Below are positions 16,394-25,989 of a stretch of 64,000 nt of DNA, piece by piece; within the stretch, counting starts at the first letter, position 1; each line of letters opens with the position of its first letter. Location of the stretch: the NCBI RefSeq assembly GCF_026625645.1, contig NZ_CP113056.1, forward strand, positions 1,423,501 to 1,487,500, given 5' to 3'. Source of the DNA: Ancylobacter sp. SL191. Its GTDB lineage: Bacteria > Pseudomonadota > Alphaproteobacteria > Rhizobiales > Xanthobacteraceae. Position numbers and translations under genes: made by a program. The notes under the pieces were generated by a model. That model was not told where the DNA came from, searched no databases, and saw nothing but the letters and a program-made list of their open reading frames with translations.

Positions 16394-18388
16394 TCAGTTG
16401 GAATCGTCGAGGCTGGCCGTGCCGCCCGAGGCGACCTTGGGCAGGGCGTTGTGGTTGAGCAGCGTGTCGATGCGCTCGCGCTCATCCTCGAAGCTCGCCA
16501 GCATCTTGCCGTCGAGCGCACGCCCGCGCGGCAGGCGGATGCGCATGGGATCGACGAAGCGGCCGTTCACCAGCACCTCGTAATGCAGGTGCGCGCCGGT
16601 GGAGAGACCGGAGGAGCCGATATAGCCGATGAGCTGGCCCTGGCGCACGCGCAGCCCCTCGCGGATGCCCTTGGCGAAGCCGGACTGGTGCGAATAGGTC
16701 GTCACATAGCCGTTGGCGTGCTGGATCTCGATGCGCCGTCCATAGCCGGAGGTCCAGGCGGCTTTCTTGATGACGCCATTGCCGGCGGCGTAGATCGGCG
16801 TGCCCACGCGGTCGGACCAGTCGACGCCGGAATGCAGGCGGCTATAGCCGAGGATCGGGTGGCGGCGCATGCCGAAGCCCGAGCGCAGGATGCCGCCGGA
16901 GAGCGGCTTGCGGACAAGGAACTTCTTCGCGCTCTTGCCGGCGTCGTCATAGAAGTCGACCAGCCCGTCATCGGGCGTCTGGTAGCGGTAATAGCGCCGC
17001 TCCTCGCCGCTGACGGTGAGGCCGGCATACATCACGCCGCCGGCGCCGCCCGCCTCGTCGGGCTCGTATAGCACCTCGAAGGCATCACCCGCGCGCACCC
17101 GGCGCTGGAAGTCGACGTCGAAGGAATAGACGCGGATCATGCTCTCGATGACCGGGCGCGGCACTTCATGGCGCAGCGCGGTCTCCCAGATGCTCTCATA
17201 GAGCGTGATGCCGCCGCGCCCGCCGCCATCGGCATCGCCATCGGCGTCATCCGGCCCGATATCGGCGACCTGGGTGTCGGCCGGTTCCTGCACCGCGAGG
17301 AAGCGGCCGGTGTCGGAATAGGCGATGGTGCCCTGGTGACCATTGTCGTTGAACACGGCGACGCGCACCGGGATCACCGCGCTGCTGCTGGCATCGAGCA
17401 GCACCTTGAGGCGCATGCCTTCCGCCAGCGGGCCCTGCAAGTCGCGCGCGACGAAGGCGCCGGAGGCCGCCTTGGCGGAGACTTCCGGCACGCCGAGGCC
17501 GACGAGGATGGAGACGATGGTGTCGCCCTTCTTGGCGACCACCGCGCGCTCGCTCCAGTCATTGCCGCCGGTGGCGTCGTCGCCGGACTTGTCGATGGAG
17601 GAGTAATTGTCCGGTTGGGCAAGGGCGCTCGCCGGGTCCGCGCCGGGGGCGGGCGGGAAACCCAGCGCGCCGCCGAAATTCGCCAGCGCCGGGGTGCGGC
17701 TGTCGGTCGGCAGGCTGAATTCGGCGCTCTCGCGCACCTTCATCAGCACGTCCTCCATCGGCAGCTCGGCCGCGAATTTCGTGCTGGGGGGCATGGAGGC
17801 GAGGTCGCGCATGACCAGCGTGATGTCGCCGGTGGGCTCCGCCTGCGGGCCGTCATTGTCGTCGTCGGCGGTGGAATCGGCGATCAGCTTGGCCGGGTTG
17901 AAGCGCGGCACGTCGACCGAGGCGGCGGTGACCGACTGGGCGAGGTTCGAGGCGACCTTGATGACCGGGCGGACCTTGATGACCTCGCGGTCGCCATCCT
18001 TGCTGGTGGTGGAGATGCGCAGCGTCTGCTTGGCGCTGAAGGTCTCCGACAGGATGGACATGCGGTCGCCCTTGCGGGCGGTGTTGGACGGGCGCTCGCC
18101 GGCCGCTAGCGCGCCGCGCAGGGCCGAGCGCACGGTCTCCGGCATCTGCGCGAAGCGGTATTCGCCATCGAGCGCGGCATAGACCGCCCCGCCCATCAGT
18201 CCGGCGCCGCAAATGCCGGTGAGCAGCGTGGCCATCAGCCAGCGAATGGAAATGCGACGGCGGTTGATCGGCTCCTCGGCATCGCCATCGACACCGAGCG
18301 GCGGCTCATCACCCAGATCGAACGCCGCGCCACGCGAGTGACGTAGGCCGTTTGGTCCGCGACGAGTCTCCAACAGGCCAATCCCCAC
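16394..18388 (-). CDS. Membrane-anchored M23 family metallopeptidase
   Basis: This protein has up to 664 residues. A cytoplasmic stretch of about 50 is followed by one transmembrane helix (WLMATLLTGICGAG region), a long low-homology periplasmic segment, a LysM-like/OapA-like section (VVAKKGDTIVSILVGLGV) and a C-terminal LytM/M23 domain. The domain has the zinc ligands HSGVD and HLHYE and the GNGVIKKA core, consistent with an active endopeptidase that cuts peptidoglycan crosslinks or serves cell separation. The start is taken as GTG 18388 without a strong ribosome-binding site, so the true start could be further in. Confidence 0.88.
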   Translation of the reverse strand: MGIGLLETRRGPNGLRHSRGAAFDLGDEPPLGVDGDAEEPINRRRISIRWLMATLLTGICGAGLMGGAVYAALDGEYRFAQMPETVRSALRGALAAGERPSNTARKGDRMSILSETFSAKQTLRISTTSKDGDREVIKVRPVIKVASNLAQSVTAASVDVPRFNPAKLIADSTADDDNDGPQAEPTGDITLVMRDLASMPPSTKFAAELPMEDVLMKVRESAEFSLPTDSRTPALANFGGALGFPPAPGADPASALAQPDNYSSIDKSGDDATGGNDWSERAVVAKKGDTIVSILVGLGVPEVSAKAASGAFVARDLQGPLAEGMRLKVLLDASSSAVIPVRVAVFNDNGHQGTIAYSDTGRFLAVQEPADTQVADIGPDDADGDADGGGRGGITLYESIWETALRHEVPRPVIESMIRVYSFDVDFQRRVRAGDAFEVLYEPDEAGGAGGVMYAGLTVSGEERRYYRYQTPDDGLVDFYDDAGKSAKKFLVRKPLSGGILRSGFGMRRHPILGYSRLHSGVDWSDRVGTPIYAAGNGVIKKAAWTSGYGRRIEIQHANGYVTTYSHQSGFAKGIREGLRVRQGQLIGYIGSSGLSTGAHLHYEVLVNGRFVDPMRIRLPRGRALDGKMLASFEDERERIDTLLNHNALPKVASGGTASLDDSN

Positions 18389-18657
18389 TCATGTCCGGCG
18401 CCTTGCCTTCCGCCTCGCGGCGGTGGGCGACGCCTTGTTCGCTCTGGTTCATACCGGCGCTCGCCAGAGCGGGCGCAACGATTCGGCGGTTGGTCAGTAC
18501 CCTCTGACGAGGGCGGCCGGGACGATGCCGTCTACGGCCGGTGCCGTCAACCCGAGGCGGCGCGGCAACCCTGCGCCGCCCGATCCGAGCGGTGATGTAA
18601 AGCCGGGTCTCACGGCAAAAGCATGGCGCGGCTTGCCCGAGGCTTTCCAGCCGCGGC

Positions 18658-19938
18658 CTATTGCAGGCTCACCGACTGGGGCGCGGGCGGGCTCGTGGCC
18701 CGGCGCGGGCGCAGCGGCGAGGGCGTGGGAAGCGGCACGGAAGCGAGGCGCGGGGCGGCCGTCGTCGCCGTCACGGGGCTTCCCGTTCCTTCCGCGCCGG
18801 TCTCGCTCGCGGGCGCGATGCCCTGCCAGGCGGTTGCCAGCGAATCCGGGTTCTGCAGGATTGGTCGGGCGGCTCCGGCGGTGGTCGGCGCGCTCGCGCG
18901 TGCCGCCGTCGCCATCACAGCAGGCTGAGCGGTCGGCGCCATGGCCAAGGCGCGCGTGGACATCTCTCCGCCACCGGGCGCCACCACAGGGTTGCCGGCG
19001 AGCAGCGGCACGGCGTCGGGCGCGTCCGGCAGGGGCAGGGTGAACCGCTTGAAGAAGGACCAGATCTCCTCGGGCGCGTCGAGCCCCGAGCGTCGGGGGC
19101 CGAGCAGCAGCGCGGCCAGCGCATCCGCCGCGTCGGTCGACTGCGAGGGCGGCTGGTGGCCACCGGCGATCTCGTAAAAGGCCACCGCCGAGCCATTGGC
19201 GCAGCCCTCCCAGCGCAGGATGCGGGCATGTGGCGCGCTGGTCTCCACCGGCGTGCCGCAGCCGTCGATGCGCGCGAACAGCGCCGCGCTCTCGCTGGCG
19301 GACATCAGCCGGGCGCCCGGCGTCGGGCGACCGAACATCGGCACGATGGGATCATAAGTGCCGTTCATCATGAGAATGGGCAGCGGGCGCGCCGGCTTGC
19401 AGCTTTCCGAATAGCCCACGGGCACCGTCATCATCATCGTCGCATAGGCGGCGAAGCGGTCGGCGTAGCGGCAGGCGACGAAGGCGGTGAGGAAGCCGCC
19501 ATTGGAGAAGCCCATGAGATAGGCGCGGCTGGGATCGACCAGCCCTTCCGCCTCGAGGCTCTCCAGCACATCGACGACGAAGCGGCCATCGTCGCGCGGG
19601 TAGAGGATCGGCATGATGCCGGCGACGGTCGCGCGCCCGTCGTTCCAAAGGAGGTTCAGGCCCTTGGGATAGGCAACGATGAAGCCCTCGCGGTCGGCCA
19701 CCTTGTCGAGGTCGAGATAGCGCTGCATCACGCCGGCCGGTTGCCAGGCGCCGTGCAGGGCGATGACCAGCGGCTTCGGGCCCGGCGGCGCGTCCTTCGG
19801 TATGTGCAGGATGTATTCGCGGGTGAGACCGCCGGAGACGAGGCTGCGCTCGCCGCTCGCGGCCTGCTGCGCCGCAGCGGGGGCGAGCAGCGCCAGGAAC
19901 AATGCGCCAATCAGGAGGCAGGGTTTCGTGAAATGCAT
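18658..19938 (-). CDS. Secreted LpqC-type polyhydroxybutyrate depolymerase-like esterase
   Basis: This 426-residue protein has a clear signal peptide (cleavage near LAPAAAQ, residue 24). Residues about 30-300 are a COG3509 alpha/beta hydrolase: VIALHGAWQ, GFIVAYPKG, nucleophile elbow GFSNGG, MNGTYDPIVP and the catalytic His in AGGHQPP. Relatives are annotated as PHB depolymerases or feruloyl esterases; the substrate is not determined here. Residues about 310-426 form an Ala/Pro/Thr-rich tail with no recognisable domain. The gene stands alone, with 269 bp of feature-poor DNA separating it from the M23 gene. Confidence 0.8.
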   Translation of the reverse strand: MHFTKPCLLIGALFLALLAPAAAQQAASGERSLVSGGLTREYILHIPKDAPPGPKPLVIALHGAWQPAGVMQRYLDLDKVADREGFIVAYPKGLNLLWNDGRATVAGIMPILYPRDDGRFVVDVLESLEAEGLVDPSRAYLMGFSNGGFLTAFVACRYADRFAAYATMMMTVPVGYSESCKPARPLPILMMNGTYDPIVPMFGRPTPGARLMSASESAALFARIDGCGTPVETSAPHARILRWEGCANGSAVAFYEIAGGHQPPSQSTDAADALAALLLGPRRSGLDAPEEIWSFFKRFTLPLPDAPDAVPLLAGNPVVAPGGGEMSTRALAMAPTAQPAVMATAARASAPTTAGAARPILQNPDSLATAWQGIAPASETGAEGTGSPVTATTAAPRLASVPLPTPSPLRPRRATSPPAPQSVSLQ

Positions 19939-20247
19939 AGTTCGGCGCGACCTCGGAGGTGCGGCTCTGCGTACAAGGCGTAAAGACCGCTCATTTCCGT
20001 CAATTAGAAGGCAAAGATGGTTAACAGCCCGTCAGCACCGCAATCCTGCCGTTTCGGAAGCAAAAGCCGGGCGAACCTGCGAATGCGGGATGTATCGCAC
20101 CGGCACCTTGCGCTAGGCTGCGCATGCTGCGACGCAGTGCGTGAGGCCCTCATCCCCGAACGATAGGCGTCGCCTTTGGAATGATTGCGATTCGCAATCG
20201 TTTCCGCTACGCACCTCTGACGATCCTTAGGACCCAAGGATAGCGAC
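19939..20247. promoter_or_regulatory. Intergenic promoter region upstream of sdhC
   Basis: This 309-bp region between divergent genes holds the promoter(s) of the esterase gene and of sdhCDAB. It is less GC-rich than the surroundings. Its one clear element is the 17-bp palindrome listed separately. No open frame here has coding character. Confidence 0.6.
20183..20199. promoter_or_regulatory. 17-bp palindrome, candidate Fur-type operator of sdhCDAB
   Basis: GATTGCGA-T-TTCGCAATC-type symmetry is perfect over 8+1+8 bases (GATTGCGATTCGCAATC), centred 57 bp before the sdhC ATG. TTGCnAnTnGCAA-like palindromes resemble Fur boxes of GC-rich proteobacteria, and SDH is an iron-rich target. Assignment to Fur or Irr is inference. 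Confidence 0.5.
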
Positions 20248-20640
20248 ATGCCAGGAGCGGCCGAGCGGCCCCTTTCCCCGCATCTGCAAATCTACCGCCC
20301 GATGCTGACGATGATGATGTCCATCGTGCATCGCGTCACCGGCGTCGGCCTTTATTTCGGCACGCTGCTGCTGGTGATCTGGCTGGTGGCCGCCGCCACA
20401 TCGCCCGAGGCCTTCGCGACGGTGAACGCCGTGTATGGGAGCTGGATCGGCCTGCTGGTCCTCGTCGGCTTCAGCTGGGCGCTGATTCATCACGCCATTG
20501 GCGGCATCCGCCACTTCATCTGGGATACCGGCGCCGGCTTCGGCCCGGAATCGCGCGAATTGCTGGCACGCATCACCATTGGCGGCTCGATCGCGTTGAC
20601 CATCCTGCTCTGGGTCACCATCTGGCTGGTGAAAGGCTGA
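20248..20640 (+). CDS. sdhC: Succinate dehydrogenase cytochrome b556 subunit
   Basis: This 130-residue membrane anchor of complex II has three hydrophobic helices. The N-terminal signature RPLSPHLQIYRP and SIVHRVTGVGLYFG (quinone-site Ser/Arg region) are diagnostic. The haem-ligand His lies in SWALIHHAIGGIRHF. The ATG at 20248 heads the operon sdhC-D-A-B; sdhD follows 3 bp after the stop. Confidence 0.95.
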   Translation: MPGAAERPLSPHLQIYRPMLTMMMSIVHRVTGVGLYFGTLLLVIWLVAAATSPEAFATVNAVYGSWIGLLVLVGFSWALIHHAIGGIRHFIWDTGAGFGPESRELLARITIGGSIALTILLWVTIWLVKG

Positions 20641-20643
20641 GCG

Positions 20644-21042
20644 ATGAGTTCCTCATCCGGTTCCTCCATGCGCACCCCGCGCCGCCGCGTGTCGGGCCTC
20701 GGCTCCGCCCGCTCCGGCACCGGCCATTTCTGGCTGCAGCGCGTCACCGCCATTTCCAACCTGCTGCTGATCCTCATCAGCATTCCGCTCGTAATCAGCG
20801 TAGCCGGTGACGGACATGAGGCGCTGGTGGCGCTGCTGCGCAACCCGCTCGCGGCGGTCGTGCTGGTTCTGGCGCTGTTTTCCATCACCACGCATATGCG
20901 GCTGGGGATGCAGATCGTGATCGAGGACTATGTTCATGCGGAGGGGTCGAAGGTGCTGGCGCTGATCGCCAACAGCTTCTTCACCATCGCCGTCTTCGCC
21001 GTCGGCGCCTTCGCCATCCTCAAGATCAGTTTCGGAGGCTGA
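20644..21042 (+). CDS. sdhD: Succinate dehydrogenase membrane anchor subunit
   Basis: This 132-residue protein has three predicted helices. The motif [19 protein letters not shown] near the N-terminus and [15 protein letters not shown] in the centre are the SdhD quinone- and haem-binding signatures. It pairs with SdhC to anchor the catalytic dimer and reduce ubiquinone. It starts 3 bp after sdhC and ends 4 bp before sdhA. Confidence 0.94.
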   Translation: MSSSSGSSMRTPRRRVSGLGSARSGTGHFWLQRVTAISNLLLILISIPLVISVAGDGHEALVALLRNPLAAVVLVLALFSITTHMRLGMQIVIEDYVHAEGSKVLALIANSFFTIAVFAVGAFAILKISFGG

Positions 21043-21046
21043 AGCC

Positions 21047-22894
21047 ATGGCCGGGACGAACGGTGCCAATGGCGCGGCGAACGGGGCCGCTGCCGGCGTG
21101 CTCGGGGCCGCCTATCCCATCACCGACCACACCTATGACGTGGTCGTCGTCGGCGCCGGTGGCGCGGGCCTGCGCGCGGTGGTCGGCTGCTCGGAAGCCG
21201 GGCTGCGTACCGCCTGCGTCACCAAGGTATTCCCCACCCGCTCCCACACCGTCGCGGCGCAGGGCGGCATCGCCGCCTCGCTCGGCAATATGGGCACGGA
21301 TGACTGGCGCTTTCACATGTACGACACCGTGAAGGGGTCGGACTGGCTGGGCGACCAGGACGCCATCGAGTATCTCGTGCGCCACGCCCCGGCGGCGGTG
21401 TATGAGCTCGAGCACTGGGGCGTGCCGTTCTCGCGCACGGAGCAGGGCAAGATCTACCAGCGCCCGTTCGGCGGCATGACGGTGGACTATGGCAAGACCC
21501 CGGCGCAGCGCACCTGCGCGGCGGCCGACCGCACCGGCCACGCCATCCTGCACACGCTCTACGGCGCGGCACTCAAGCACTCTGCCGAGTTCTTCATCGA
21601 GTATTTCGCGCTCGACCTCATCATGGATGATGACGGGCGCTGCCGCGGCCTCGTCGCGCTGAAGATGGATGACGGCACGCTGCACCGTTTCCGGGCGCAG
21701 ACCGTGATCCTCGCCACCGGCGGCTATGGCCGGGCCTATTTCTCCGCGACCAGCGCTCACACCTGCACCGGCGACGGCAACGCGATGGTGCTGCGCGCCG
21801 GCCTGCCGCTGCAGGACATGGAGTTCGTGCAGTTCCACCCGACCGGCATTTACGGCTCGGGCTGCCTGATCACCGAGGGCGCGCGCGGCGAGGGTGGCTA
21901 TCTCACCAATGCCGAGGGTGAGCGCTTCATGGAGCGCTACGCTCCCTCGGCCAAGGATCTTGCCTCGCGCGACGTCGTCTCCCGCTCCATGACCATGGAG
22001 ATCCGCGAGGGACGCGGCGTCGGCAAGAACAAGGACCACATCTACCTGCACCTCGACCATCTCGACCCGGCGATCCTGCATGAGCGCCTGCCGGGCATTT
22101 CCGAGAGCGCGAAGATCTTCGCCGGCGTCGATGTGACCAAGGAGCCGATCCCGGTTCTGCCGACCGTGCATTACAACATGGGCGGCATCCCCACGAATTT
22201 CCACGGCGAGGTCGTCACCAAGAAGGACGGCAACCCCGATCACGTGGTGCCCGGCCTGATGGCGGTGGGCGAATGCGCCTGCGTGTCGATCCATGGCGCC
22301 AACCGCCTCGGCTCGAACTCGCTGACCGATCTCGTGGTGTTCGGCCGCGCGGCGGCGCTGCGCTGCGCCGACATTCTCACCCCCGGCGACAAGCAGCCCG
22401 AGCTGCCGTCGAACTCGGCGGAGCTGGCGCTGTCGCGGCTCGACCATTTCCGCAACGCCCATGGCAGCTCGCCGACCGCGGAGCTGCGCCTGTCGATGCA
22501 GAAGGTGATGCAGAACAACTGCGCCGTCTACCGCACCGGCGAGGTGCTGGAGGAAGGCCGCAAGCTGATCGCCGACGTGTTCGCCGGCACCGACGACATT
22601 GGCGTCACCGACCGCTCGCTGATCTGGAACTCCGATCTCATCGAGACGCTGGAGTATGACAACCTGATCGCCCAGGCGAGCGTGACGATGGAAAGCGCCG
22701 CCGCCCGCACCGAGAGCCGCGGCGCCCATGCGCGCGAGGATTATCCCGAGCGCGACGATGCCACGTGGATGAAGCACACGCTCGCCTTCGTCGATTTCGA
22801 TAAGCGCGCGGTGCGGCTCGACGACCGTCCGGTGCACACCTACACCCTGTCGAACGACATCCAGTACATCGAGCCGCGCAAGCGCGTGTACTGA
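21047..22894 (+). CDS. sdhA: Succinate dehydrogenase flavoprotein subunit
   Basis: This 615-residue catalytic subunit binds FAD covalently and oxidises succinate to fumarate. The Rossmann motif [12 protein letters not shown] is near residue 31, the flavin-linked His lies in [11 protein letters not shown], and the active-site segments are QFHPTGIYG and TEGARGEGG. Length is slightly above the family norm because of a Gly/Ala/Asn-rich N-terminal extension of about 20 residues ([13 protein letters not shown]). Fourth cistron-level neighbour of sdhC, D and B on the same strand. Confidence 0.97.
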   Translation: MAGTNGANGAANGAAAGVLGAAYPITDHTYDVVVVGAGGAGLRAVVGCSEAGLRTACVTKVFPTRSHTVAAQGGIAASLGNMGTDDWRFHMYDTVKGSDWLGDQDAIEYLVRHAPAAVYELEHWGVPFSRTEQGKIYQRPFGGMTVDYGKTPAQRTCAAADRTGHAILHTLYGAALKHSAEFFIEYFALDLIMDDDGRCRGLVALKMDDGTLHRFRAQTVILATGGYGRAYFSATSAHTCTGDGNAMVLRAGLPLQDMEFVQFHPTGIYGSGCLITEGARGEGGYLTNAEGERFMERYAPSAKDLASRDVVSRSMTMEIREGRGVGKNKDHIYLHLDHLDPAILHERLPGISESAKIFAGVDVTKEPIPVLPTVHYNMGGIPTNFHGEVVTKKDGNPDHVVPGLMAVGECACVSIHGANRLGSNSLTDLVVFGRAAALRCADILTPGDKQPELPSNSAELALSRLDHFRNAHGSSPTAELRLSMQKVMQNNCAVYRTGEVLEEGRKLIADVFAGTDDIGVTDRSLIWNSDLIETLEYDNLIAQASVTMESAAARTESRGAHAREDYPERDDATWMKHTLAFVDFDKRAVRLDDRPVHTYTLSNDIQYIEPRKRVY

Positions 22895-22914
22895 GCCGGG
22901 AACGATTTCTCGCC

Positions 22915-23697
22915 ATGGTCCAGCTCACTCTCCCGAAGAACTCGCAGCTCACCGAAGGCACGGTGTGGCCCAAGCCCACCGGCGCCAACCGGCTGACCGA
23001 GTACAAGATCTACCGCTGGAACCCGGATGACGGGAAAAACCCGCATGTCGACACCTATTATGTCGACCGCGACGATTGCGGGCCGATGGTGCTGGACGGG
23101 CTGATCTGGATCAAGACCAAGCTCGACCCGACGCTGACCTTCCGCCGCTCCTGCCGCGAGGGCATTTGCGGTTCCTGCGCGATGAACATCGACGGCACCA
23201 ACACGCTCGCCTGCCTCAAGAGCATGGACGACGTGACGGCCTCGTCGGTGAAGATCTACCCGCTGCCGCACATGCCGGTGGTGAAGGATCTGGTGCCGGA
23301 CCTGACGCAGTTCTACGCCCAGCACGCCTCGGTGGAGCCCTGGCTGCACACCGAGACGCCGGCACCCGAGAAGGAATGGAAGCAGGCGCGGGGCGACCGC
23401 GAGAAGCTCGACGGGCTGTATGAGTGCATCCTGTGCGCCTGCTGCTCGACCTCCTGCCCGAGCTATTGGTGGAATGGCGACCGCTATCTTGGGCCCGCGG
23501 CGCTGCTCCAGGCCTATCGCTGGCTGATCGACAGCCGCGACGAGGCGACGGGCGACCGGCTCGATCATCTCGAGGATCCGTTCCGGCTCTATCGCTGCCA
23601 CACCATCATGAACTGCGCCAAGGCCTGCCCGAAGGGGCTGAACCCGGCCAAGGCGATCGCCGAGATCAAGAAGATGATGGTGGCGCGCCAGTTCTGA
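22915..23697 (+). CDS. sdhB: Succinate dehydrogenase iron-sulfur subunit
   Basis: This 260-residue protein carries three clusters: [2Fe-2S] ligands in [12 protein letters not shown] plus the later LAC, then [4Fe-4S] and [3Fe-4S] ligands in [12 protein letters not shown] and [17 protein letters not shown]. It transfers electrons from the SdhA flavin to quinone at the SdhCD interface. It begins 20 bp after sdhA. The iron-rich cofactor set fits the candidate iron-responsive palindrome before sdhC. Confidence 0.97.
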   Translation: MVQLTLPKNSQLTEGTVWPKPTGANRLTEYKIYRWNPDDGKNPHVDTYYVDRDDCGPMVLDGLIWIKTKLDPTLTFRRSCREGICGSCAMNIDGTNTLACLKSMDDVTASSVKIYPLPHMPVVKDLVPDLTQFYAQHASVEPWLHTETPAPEKEWKQARGDREKLDGLYECILCACCSTSCPSYWWNGDRYLGPAALLQAYRWLIDSRDEATGDRLDHLEDPFRLYRCHTIMNCAKACPKGLNPAKAIAEIKKMMVARQF

Positions 23698-23717
23698 CGC
23701 GCTACAAGAGGCGGGCG

Positions 23718-24599
23718 ATGAGCGACGCCCGCCCCGCCTTCCGCTTCGCGCCGAGCCCGAATGGCCTGCTCCATCTCGGCCATGCCCGTTCCGTTTTGCT
23801 GAACGACGCGATGGCGCGCGCCGCCGGCGGGCGCTTCCTCCTGCGTATCGAGGACATCGACGCCACGCGCTGCCGGCCGGAATTCGAGGCCGCGATCCAT
23901 GAGGATCTCACCTGGCTCGGCCTCGACTGGGAGCGACCGGTGCGCCGCCAGTCCGAGCATATGGACGCCTACCGCGCCGCGCTGGCGCGGCTGGAGGCGA
24001 TGGGCGTCATCTATCCGAGCTTCGAGAGCCGGGCGGAGATCCGCCGCGCGGTGGAGGCGCGTCCCGGCTGGCCGGTCGATCCCGACGGTGCGCCGCTGTT
24101 TCCCTTCCCCCGCGACGCCATGAGCGACGCCGAGCGCGCCCGGCGGATGGTGGCCGGCGAGCCGCATGCGTTGCGCCTCGACATGGCCCGCGCCGCCGAT
24201 CGTGCCGGACCGCTCGACTGGCAGGAGGTGAGTGAGGCCGGCGGTGCCTGCACTCACGCCGCCGATCCGCGCGGCTGGGGCGATGTGGTGATCGCCCGGA
24301 AGGAGGTGCCGACCTCCTATCACCTCGCCGTGGTGGTCGACGACGCGTTGCAGGGCATCACCCATGTGGTGCGCGGCGCGGATCTTCAGGCCGCGACGTC
24401 CGTTCACCGCCTTCTCCAGCGGCTTCTCGACCTGCCCGCCCCGCTTTACACCCACCACACGCTGCTGCTGGACGACCAGGGGCGCAAGCTCTCCAAATCC
24501 ATCGGTTCGCGGAGCCTGCGCGACCTTCGGGCAAATGGCGCGACACCGGCCGATGTGCACCAGCTGGCCGGGGTGCCGTCGGCGGCACATGACGGCTGA
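23718..24599 (+). CDS. gluQ: Glutamyl-Q tRNA(Asp) synthetase
   Basis: This 293-residue paralogue of the GluRS catalytic core lacks the anticodon-binding domain. It attaches glutamate to queuosine at position 34 of tRNA-Asp. Class I motifs are RFAPSPNGLLHLGHA (HIGH equivalent) near residue 8, RIEDIDATRC, and KLSKSIGS (KMSKS equivalent). The short length and absence of C-terminal helices separate it from GltX. The ATG at 23718 lies 20 bp after sdhB, so it is likely read through from the sdh operon. The usual Cys/His zinc cluster is not apparent. Confidence 0.9.
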   Translation: MSDARPAFRFAPSPNGLLHLGHARSVLLNDAMARAAGGRFLLRIEDIDATRCRPEFEAAIHEDLTWLGLDWERPVRRQSEHMDAYRAALARLEAMGVIYPSFESRAEIRRAVEARPGWPVDPDGAPLFPFPRDAMSDAERARRMVAGEPHALRLDMARAADRAGPLDWQEVSEAGGACTHAADPRGWGDVVIARKEVPTSYHLAVVVDDALQGITHVVRGADLQAATSVHRLLQRLLDLPAPLYTHHTLLLDDQGRKLSKSIGSRSLRDLRANGATPADVHQLAGVPSAAHDG

Positions 24600-24674
24600 C
24601 GTTTCGTCAAACCGCTGTCACCGCGCCGGGTTAGCGAGAGCCATCCGCTCCGCCCGAGCCGATAGGAGAGCCCC

Positions 24675-25973
24675 GTGACCCTGTTCCCCGCCCTGCGCGC
24701 CGTGCTGCGTCCCGCCTATCGGCCCATCGCAACGGCCCTCGTCGCTCTGGCGCTCATCGCTCCGGCGCTCATAGCTCCGGCGTTCATAGCTCCGGTCTTG
24801 GCCGAGACGCCGATCACCGAGATCGAGATCGGCCCGCGCCCGTTCTATCTCGTCGGCGAGATGAAGGATGGCGCGCTCAAGGATCAACTGGCCCAGTGCA
24901 AGGGGCCGTTCACGGCGAAGAACTTCTCCATCGCCCATCGCGGCGCGCCGCTGCAATTCCCCGAGCACACGCGCGAGGGCTATATCGCGGCCGCCCGCAT
25001 GGGCGCGGGCGTGATCGAGTGCGACGTCGCCTTCACCAAGGACCGCCAGCTGGTTTGCCGCCATGCCCAGTGCGACCTGCACACCACGACCGACATTCTC
25101 GCCCGGCCTGAGCTGGCCTCGAAATGTTCGCAAGGCTTCCAGCCGGCCGATGCCGCCACCGGCCGCAAGGCCAGCGCCAAGTGCTGCACCAGCGACCTGA
25201 CGCTCGCCGAGTTCAAATCGCTGCGGCCGAAGATGGACGGCTTCAACCCGCGCGGGGTGACGGTCGAGGAGTATATGGACGGCACGCCGAGCTGGCGCAC
25301 CGACCTCTATGTGAACCGGGCGACGCTGGTCTCGCATAAGGAATATATCGAGCTGGTGAAGTCGCTGGGGCGGAAGTTCACACCCGAGCTGAAGACGCCG
25401 GAAGTCGCCATGCCCTTCGAGGGCGGCTACACGCAGGAGCATTACGCCCAGCAGATGATCGACGAGTACAAGGCGGCCGGCGTCGATCCGCGCAATGTCT
25501 ACCCCCAGTCGTTCCGGCTGGAAGACGTGCTCTACTGGCTCAAGGCCGAGCCGGCCTTCGGCGCGCAGGCGGTCTATCTCGATGGCCGCGACGACGGCAA
25601 CAAGGACTTCGACAACATGAAGCCGGAGACCTGGCAGCCCTCCATGAAGGAGCTGGCCGACAAGGGCGTGAAGATCCTCGCCCCGCCGCTCTGGATGCTG
25701 GTCACCCACAAGGACGGCAAGATCGTGCCCTCGACCTATGCCGAGGAAGCCAAGAAGGCGGGTCTCGGCCTCATCAGCTGGTCGCTGGAGCGTTCCGGCC
25801 CACTCAATACGGGCGGCGGCTATTATTACCAGTCGGTCAAGCCGGTGATCGACCGCGACGGCGACATGCTGGCGCTGCTCGACGTGCTCGCCCGCGATAT
25901 CGGCGTGATCGGCGTGTTCTCCGACTGGCCGGCGACCACCACCTTCTACGCCAACTGCCTGAAGCTGAACTGA
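24675..25973 (+). CDS. Secreted glycerophosphodiester phosphodiesterase
   Basis: This 432-residue protein starts at GTG 24675 behind AGGAGAG. A long signal peptide ends near VLA|ETP (residue 41). The GDPD TIM-barrel begins with [15 protein letters not shown] (catalytic HR and Glu; PEHT in place of the common PENT), followed by [12 protein letters not shown] (metal-binding E-x-D) and a VCRHAQCDL segment with the second catalytic His. It should cleave glycerophosphodiesters in the periplasm to sn-glycerol-3-phosphate and alcohol. The core has insertions with Cys residues (CSQGFQ, KCCTSD) typical of the larger secreted subgroup. It converges with the AEC transporter gene, 16 bp apart. Confidence 0.88.
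   Translation: MTLFPALRAVLRPAYRPIATALVALALIAPALIAPAFIAPVLAETPITEIEIGPRPFYLVGEMKDGALKDQLAQCKGPFTAKNFSIAHRGAPLQFPEHTREGYIAAARMGAGVIECDVAFTKDRQLVCRHAQCDLHTTTDILARPELASKCSQGFQPADAATGRKASAKCCTSDLTLAEFKSLRPKMDGFNPRGVTVEEYMDGTPSWRTDLYVNRATLVSHKEYIELVKSLGRKFTPELKTPEVAMPFEGGYTQEHYAQQMIDEYKAAGVDPRNVYPQSFRLEDVLYWLKAEPAFGAQAVYLDGRDDGNKDFDNMKPETWQPSMKELADKGVKILAPPLWMLVTHKDGKIVPSTYAEEAKKAGLGLISWSLERSGPLNTGGGYYYQSVKPVIDRDGDMLALLDVLARDIGVIGVFSDWPATTTFYANCLKLN
24751..24795 (+). repeat. Three 15-bp tandem repeats inside a signal-peptide core
   Basis: Three adjacent 15-bp units (CGCTCATCGCTCCGG, CGCTCATAGCTCCGG, CGTTCATAGCTCCGG) encode the repeated [10 protein letters not shown] stretch of the phosphodiesterase signal peptide. 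The units are in frame, so slippage would change hydrophobic-core length by five residues. Confidence 0.9.
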
Positions 25974-25989
25974 GGTCGCGCCTCGCGCC

